The translations under genes were made by a program, and so were the position numbers. Of a stretch of 36,314 bases of DNA, positions 33,001 through 36,314 are shown piece after piece. The notes beneath the pieces are model-generated. The model saw only the letters and a list, made by a program, of their open reading frames with translations, was not told the origin of the DNA and did no database searches. Each line of letters opens with the position of its first letter. Positions within the stretch are counted from its first letter, which is position 1. Source of the stretch: Fusobacterium sp. (lineage in GTDB: Bacteria; Fusobacteriota; Fusobacteriia; Fusobacteriales; Fusobacteriaceae); NCBI GenBank assembly GCA_019416865.1, contig DXWL01000017.1, positions 1-36,314 on the forward strand. Reading direction: 5' to 3'.

Positions 33001-34283
33001 AAGATAAGAAAAAAGCTGTTAAAAAAATTGTAAAAAATAAAATTGAATACAGAAAAAATAAGTTTACTCAAAAGATGAAAGAGGAATATACAATTCTTGC
33101 TCCACAGATGTCCCCTATCCATTTTGGACTTTTAAAAGATGCCTTTTCAGCAGAGGGATATAAACTTGAAATTCTTGAGGAAACAAAAGAGGCTCTTAAT
33201 GCAGGACTTCAGTTTGTAAATAACGATGCTTGTTATCCGTCAATCCTTGTTATCGGAGAACTTATTTCTGCTCTTAAGTCTGGAAAATATGATATCCACA
33301 AAACAGCAGTTATGATATCTCAAACAGGGGGAAGCTGTCGTGCTACAAACTATATTGGATTCCTTAAGAAAGCTTTAAGGGACAGCGGATTTGCCAATGT
33401 GCCTGTGCTTTCTCTGAACTCAAAAGGTTATGAAGCTCAAGAAGGATTTAAAATCACATGGAAACTTGCTCATAAAACTTTGATTGCTGTATCTTATGGG
33501 GATATCCTTATGAAACTTCTTTACCATATAAGACCTTATGAAAAAATAAAAGGTATGACAAACAAGGTTTATGAAAAATGGTATGAAGCTGTAAGAGAAA
33601 ATATAAGAAATGGAAAACTTTTACAGTTCAGAAAAAATCTTAATAATATTGTAAAGGAATTTTCAGAGATAGCTGTTACAGCAGAGGAGAAAGTAAGAGT
33701 AGGTGTTGTTGGAGAGATACTTGTAAAATTCAGTCCTTTTGCAAACAATCACCTTGTGGATTTCATTGAAAGCGAAGGGGGAGAGGCTCGTACATCAAGT
33801 CTTATGAGTTTTATCAATTATTGTATTTACAGTGAAGAGTTTTTACAAGAGAGGTTCCATGGAAAATTTGCCTCTTTGGGAACTAAGGCTGCCCTTGCAG
33901 TAACAGGCTTCTATACAGGATTTGTAAACAGAGCCTTAAGAAAATGCAAAAGATTTAGAGAGGAAGATTTTATTGGAAATATTGCAAAGAAAACTTCTAA
34001 ATATATTTCAATAGGACATCAGTCTGGTGAAGGTTGGTTTTTATTGGGAGAGATGATTGAGCTTATTGAACATGGAGTGCCTAATATTGTTTGTGTTCAG
34101 CCATTTGGTTGTCTGCCAAACCATATTACAGGAAAAGGAATGATAAAAAGATTGAAGGAGGAATATTCTCATTCAAATATCGTTTCAATTGACTATGATC
34201 CAGCTTATTCAGAAGTAAACCAAATCAATAGAATTAAACTTATGCTTTCTGTTGCTAAGAAAAATCTTCTGACACAAAATTAA
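30039..34283 (+). CDS. Large 2-hydroxyacyl-CoA dehydratase activase-like protein (BadF/BcrA/HgdC type)
   Basis: 1414-aa ATP-dependent Fe-S activator of the BadF/BadG/BcrA/BcrD family. Two ASKHA ATPase modules are in tandem: the first with GTDVGSTTVK (7-16) and GSCAGGTGAF (Cys129), the second with GIDAGSTTIK (328-337) and EACSSGCGSF (Cys450, Cys454). A cysteine cluster RCGICGNNC (612-620) plus GNRCERPLG follows, then the DUF2229-type region with DSICYPAKMVHGH and the C-terminal half with NNDACYPSILV, GGSCRATNYIGFL and QPFGCLPNHITGKG. Single-module activases (HgdC) are about 260 aa and reductively activate HgdAB dehydratases. No dehydratase subunits lie nearby, so the partner is unknown. RBS AAGGAG. 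Single gene, own promoter and terminator. Confidence 0.9.
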   Translation: MKKLFVGTDVGSTTVKIVCLDEADKVIYSVYQRHFSNVRETSKELFEDFFAYIEKTYGADVSFKISITGSGGLGVSKWIDVDFVQEVIACIKAIETVIPETDVAIELGGEDAKITYLKNDMEQRMNGSCAGGTGAFVDQIASLLDTDASGLNELAKGYDTIYPIASRCGVFAKTDIQPLINEGVKKENIAVSVFQAVVNQTITGLACGKKITGKVAFLGGPLFFLSELRKRFIETLKLTPENIIFPEDSQLFVAMGACILSKENKREFSFGELKKKISILKDQGLPETMSLPPLFADEEELKEFKERHEKETVGTRDIDTYEGDAYLGIDAGSTTIKLVLMSEQNEILFSHYSHNKGNPLDNIINNLKTLYSKMSDKITIKGSCVTGYGENLIKAALNVDVGIVETMAHYKGAKFFSPDVDFILDIGGQDMKCLKIKDGVITSILLNEACSSGCGSFLETFAGSLGLSIQEFAQKGMEAKNPSDLGTRCTVFMNSKVKQAQKDGAEVGDISAGLSYSVVKNTLFKVIKMKNKEEFGNKIVVQGGTFLNDCVLRAFELISEREAVRPNIAGLMGAFGAAVIAKEYAKEHELQKSSLLTLQDLNGFTADTNLTRCGICGNNCLLTIHKFKNGERFISGNRCERPLGNMKKEKAPNMFEYKYNRLFNYIPLEPGQAPRGEIGIPRVLNIYDSYPFWFTLLTKLGFRVIISDDSSKKLYEKGMDTISSDSICYPAKMVHGHIINLIEKGIKTIFYPCVIFEEKEDKKAQNQFNCPIVISYPEVIKNNLDILKEKHIDMMIPFFSMADKEVLYKTVFEEFQKYGVSKNEAQAAVDAAWEERYNFRRDMQNKAKEVMAWLEKTGKTGIVLCGRPYHNDKEIHHGIPNIINSFGIAVLTGDAVASLTSLEDGLRVIDQWTYHSRLYRAATFVGKHPNLELVELNSFSCGLDAVTTDQVEEILSNYGKVHTLLKIDEVSNMGAVKIRIRSLLAALQDKKKAVKKIVKNKIEYRKNKFTQKMKEEYTILAPQMSPIHFGLLKDAFSAEGYKLEILEETKEALNAGLQFVNNDACYPSILVIGELISALKSGKYDIHKTAVMISQTGGSCRATNYIGFLKKALRDSGFANVPVLSLNSKGYEAQEGFKITWKLAHKTLIAVSYGDILMKLLYHIRPYEKIKGMTNKVYEKWYEAVRENIRNGKLLQFRKNLNNIVKEFSEIAVTAEEKVRVGVVGEILVKFSPFANNHLVDFIESEGGEARTSSLMSFINYCIYSEEFLQERFHGKFASLGTKAALAVTGFYTGFVNRALRKCKRFREEDFIGNIAKKTSKYISIGHQSGEGWFLLGEMIELIEHGVPNIVCVQPFGCLPNHITGKGMIKRLKEEYSHSNIVSIDYDPAYSEVNQINRIKLMLSVAKKNLLTQN

Positions 34284-34294
34284 TAAAATTATAG

Positions 34295-34340
34295 AAAACA
34301 ACTGTGTGTTTATATTTTTGTAAACTGCACAGTTGTTTTT
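34295..34340 (+). terminator. Terminator after the activase gene
   Basis: Perfect 12-bp stem AAAACAACTGTG (34295-34306) and CACAGTTGTTTT (34328-34339), with an inner GTTTA/TAAAC pairing, then T. Confidence 0.85.
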
Positions 34341-34712
34341 AATTTGAAAAAATTTATTCTATTAAGAATGGAAAAAACAGGAAAAATGTGATATATTAGT
34401 AGTAAGAAAATTTATTATAAGACAATTTTAGAAAAAATCAGGTATTTTTAGAAAAAAAGTATTTAATTTTTTAAAAATTGTGATATAATAGATTTTAACA
34501 GATATAAATGTAGTGTATAATTAATTATAAGCACTTATACACTTAAAATTTAAAAGTAATATATTGAAAAAATATGATTTTTTAGATATAAATATAAAAA
34601 AATCAGGAATATTAGCTACTCCTGATTTGCGTTGAAATGATTATAAACATTTATACACTTTTTTTATTTTCAGAAACAGCCTTAAAAACTGAAAACAGAG
34701 GGAAATTCTATT
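34341..34712 (+). promoter_or_regulatory. Regulatory region of the HU-like gene pair
   Basis: No gene is seen. An extended -10 TGATATAAT lies at 34481-34489. Downstream is a near-identical 21-base direct repeat, at 34524-34544 and 34640-34660 with two differences, each ending in TTATACACTT. A third, inverted TTATACACT lies at 34512-34520, forming a perfect 9-bp inverted repeat with 34535-34543. Between the repeats is a hairpin AAATCAGGA (34600-34608)/TCCTGATTT (34620-34628). This looks like an autoregulated leader, but no regulator is identified. Confidence 0.5.
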
Positions 34713-35006
34713 ATGACAACAAAACAAGATTTGGTTATGTTTTATTCAGAATTTAATAAAATAAAAGATTTTGATTTGGCAGAAGAAAAACTGGATAGAT
34801 TTATAAATACTTTGAAAGCTGCTCTTAAAGAGAATGAAAGAATAGTTTTCAGAGGTTTTGGTGTCTTTGAAGTGAAAGAAACAACAGAGAGAATGATTGT
34901 TGACCCAAAAGATTCTGCAAATATTATTCATGCTAAACCAAGAAAATATATAAAATTTAAAATCAGTAAAAATTTGCAGGATTCTCTATGTTTGGAGGAG
35001 GAGTAA
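34713..35006 (+). CDS. HU/IHF family DNA-binding protein (first of a tandem pair)
   Basis: 97-aa histone-like nucleoid protein. The N-terminal helix region begins MTTKQDLVMFY. The beta-arm core FRGFGVFEVKETTERMIVDPKDSANIIHAKPRKYIKFKIS matches HU. The arm-tip RNPQTG is altered to VDPKDS, but the intercalating Pro is kept. The helical N-terminus is somewhat longer than in typical 90-aa HU, and an acidic tail (LCLEEE) is added. Its TAA overlaps the ATG of the second copy by one base, so the pair is translationally coupled and could form a heterodimer. The RBS is modest (GAGGGA about ten bases upstream). Confidence 0.88.
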   Translation: MTTKQDLVMFYSEFNKIKDFDLAEEKLDRFINTLKAALKENERIVFRGFGVFEVKETTERMIVDPKDSANIIHAKPRKYIKFKISKNLQDSLCLEEE

Positions 35007-35281
35007 TGAGAAAAAAAGAGTTTGTGGAATTTTATGCTGAATGTAATAAGATAGAGGATTTTTCTCAAGCTTCTGAAGAGGTAGACAGATTTATTGAGAT
35101 GATGAAAGAGGCATTAACCTTATATCCAAAAATAGTTTTCAGAGGCTTTGGAACTTTTGAAGTAAAAGAAACTAAGGAAAGAATGGTTGTTGATCCAAGA
35201 GGGAATGGGGAGATAATCCATGCAAAACCAAGAAAGTATGTAAAATTTAAACAGAGTATAAATTTAGAAGAGGAATTATAA
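35006..35281 (+). CDS. HU/IHF family DNA-binding protein (second of a tandem pair)
   Basis: 91 aa, clear paralogue of the preceding protein: both have FRGFG-FEVKET-ERM-VDP and IIHAKPRKY-KFK. The ATG in TAATG overlaps the previous stop and is preceded by GGAGGAGG, so MRKKEFVEFY is preferred over an upstream in-frame ATG at 34988 that would overlap more. The arm tip reads VDPRGNGE and keeps the Pro. Similarity between the two points to a local duplication followed by divergence in the helices. The product should bend DNA. Whether it is the main nucleoid HU of the cell cannot be told from this window. Confidence 0.88.
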   Translation: MRKKEFVEFYAECNKIEDFSQASEEVDRFIEMMKEALTLYPKIVFRGFGTFEVKETKERMVVDPRGNGEIIHAKPRKYVKFKQSINLEEEL

Positions 35282-35307
35282 TTAAGATTTTTTAGGGAGA
35301 AGGACAG

Positions 35308-36259
35308 ATGAACAGATTAGCATTTATCTATACAATTTTATTATTCGTGATATATCAAATAATGTTTAAAATCACTGGATTCAGTGTTAATACTGCTGTT
35401 TATGGTCTTTTTGCAATTTTAATCTTTTTTTACTATTCTACTGACAATCTTCAGTTTGAAAGAAAATCTAAACAAAATCCTATCTTTGTAAATATCATCA
35501 TCTTTATGATATTTCTTTTTTTCTATAAAAATATCTCCATATTTACTGTATTTCTAGTTTTTTCTGTATGCCAAATGGTTCTATACAGGGTTATGAAAAA
35601 ACTCTCTTATGGAAAAGATAACAGATATGCAGCGAAACTCTTTAATGAAAGAAATATTGTTAAGTTTCTTATAGATTCTTTAAGTGTTGTTGCAGGTATT
35701 ATTGGAGCATTTATCCTTAAGTTTTCTTTTGGGTGGCAGAATCATTTAAAAATTGAATATATAATCACATATCTTGGAATCTTTCTTGTAGGGTATGTAT
35801 ATAAAAATATGAGTGAAAAGAGCTGGAGCTATACAAATATCCTTGATGTTTTAAATATTTTAATTTTGAACTTAGGAACTGCAGTTGTTTTCACTATCTT
35901 TATGTATATATCTAATAACTATAGCTTTCCAGATACTACTCTTGTAATGGTTCTTATTCTTTCAGTATCTATGCAGCTTCTTGGAAGATATGTTTTCAGA
36001 CTTAAAAGATATTATGGAAGACCACACAAAAATGTAAAAGAGATTAAAAGAACTTTAATTTATGGAGCGGGGGAAGCCGGAGCGATTCTCGCAAGAGAAT
36101 CTATGACTAATCCATATTTTCCATATGAGCTTATTGGTTTTATAGATGATGATGAGAAAAAAATTGGAAGTGAAATCTATAATATTAAAGTTTTAGGAAA
36201 CAAAGATAGTCTTGAAATGATTATTAAAAATGAAAAGATTGAAGAGGTACTTCTTGCTC
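35308..36259 (+). pseudogene. Polysaccharide biosynthesis protein (FlaA1/CapD/WbpM type), apparently interrupted
   Basis: Membrane nucleoside-diphosphate-sugar epimerase/dehydratase, normally about 600 aa. Here about 317 native residues remain: hydrophobic N-terminal half with several membrane helices, then the first Rossmann domain with RTLIYGAGEAGAILARE, FIDDDEKKIG and the start of IEEVLLAL. After Leu317 the frame continues as 14 unrelated residues (YCTQNLRQLRWRV region) to a TAG at 36301. The catalytic domain with the second GxxGxxG and the YxxxK or MxxxK site is absent. The break coincides with an IS3-like left end at 36260. RBS GGGAGAAGG. The remainder of the gene may lie beyond the element outside the window. 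Confidence 0.75.
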
Positions 36260-36314
36260 TGTACTGCACCCAAAATCTTAGACAACTAAGATGGAGGGTG
36301 TAGTTTTTTTATGG
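36260..36314 (+). mobile_element. Probable left end of an IS3-like insertion sequence, running off the window
   Basis: The sequence from TGTACTGCACCC onward looks like the terminal inverted repeat of IS150-group IS3 elements, which begin with TG. It holds a 7-bp perfect hairpin ATCTTAG (36275-36281)/CTAAGAT (36286-36292), an outer near-pair ACTGCACCC/GGGTGTAGT, a GGAGGG at 36293-36298 and an ATG at 36311, which may be the transposase start. No transposase is visible, so the call rests on the end pattern and on the abrupt loss of homology in the host gene. Confidence 0.5.

Noticed and set aside
34600..34628. Hairpin as terminator for a plus-strand transcript
   Set aside because: It is followed by GCGTTG rather than T. 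The A-run on its left would only support termination in the minus direction, where no gene is seen.
36260..36303. Native C-terminus of the polysaccharide protein
   Set aside because: The family continues for roughly 280 more residues. The last 14 residues match no family pattern, and the DNA resembles an IS end.

Overview
The window looks like chromosomal DNA of a Fusobacterium-type bacterium (Fusobacteriota). The composition is very AT-rich and lysine codons are almost all AAA. Ribosome binding sites are strong GGAGG types, and several promoters carry an extended -10 of the form TGATATAAT. The first gene has the fusobacterial autotransporter N-terminus and a C-terminal beta-barrel ending in Phe. 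Genes for lipid A/LPS sugar modification show that the cell has an outer membrane. A 7-alpha-hydroxysteroid-dehydrogenase-like SDR and a FucO-like dehydrogenase suit a gut species, but I cannot name the species from this sequence.

Layout. 1-3.9 kb: large type V autotransporter. 3.9-6.2 kb: Fic protein plus MATE exporter. 6.2-8.0 kb: small metabolic or housekeeping genes (RidA, ComB-like phosphatase, YbaK). 8.0-13.7 kb: divergent pair of an RPA-type replication-initiator-like protein (minus strand) and an unusual SF1 helicase (plus strand). The helicase has a RelE-like N-terminus and TPR-like plus ankyrin repeats at its C-terminus. The 487-bp space between the two genes is full of short repeats. 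13.8-17.6 kb: DAACS symporter and the pantothenate operon panD-panC-panS. 17.9-22.1 kb: FucO-like dehydrogenase, Nudix hydrolase, YgjP-like metalloprotease, HdhA-like SDR and a B3/4-domain protein. 22.1-29.4 kb: envelope-modification locus. A minus-strand operon (response regulator, sensor kinase, ArnT-like transferase) faces a plus-strand operon (polyprenyl-phosphate sugar synthase, LAB_N membrane protein, UDP-glucuronate-4-epimerase-like enzyme, UDP-glucose dehydrogenase). Together these could make UDP-GlcA/UDP-GalA, load the sugar on a polyprenyl carrier and move it to lipid A or core under two-component control. 29.6-34.3 kb: small membrane protein and a 1414-residue BadF/HgdC-type activase. 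34.7-36.3 kb: two tandem HU-like genes and a FlaA1/CapD-type polysaccharide gene. That last gene appears to be cut by the left end of an IS3-like element running off the window.

Most unusual signal: a 17-bp word, TCACATCTCTCTTGTAT, occurs exactly three times (6188, 7124 minus strand, 26943), with at least seven copies carrying 2-4 mismatches. Copies lie directly behind stop codons, inside coding regions and around the replication-initiator/helicase pair. I read this as a dispersed protein-binding or repeat element, possibly tied to the initiator-like protein. That link is inference.

No rRNA, tRNA or CRISPR array was recognised.
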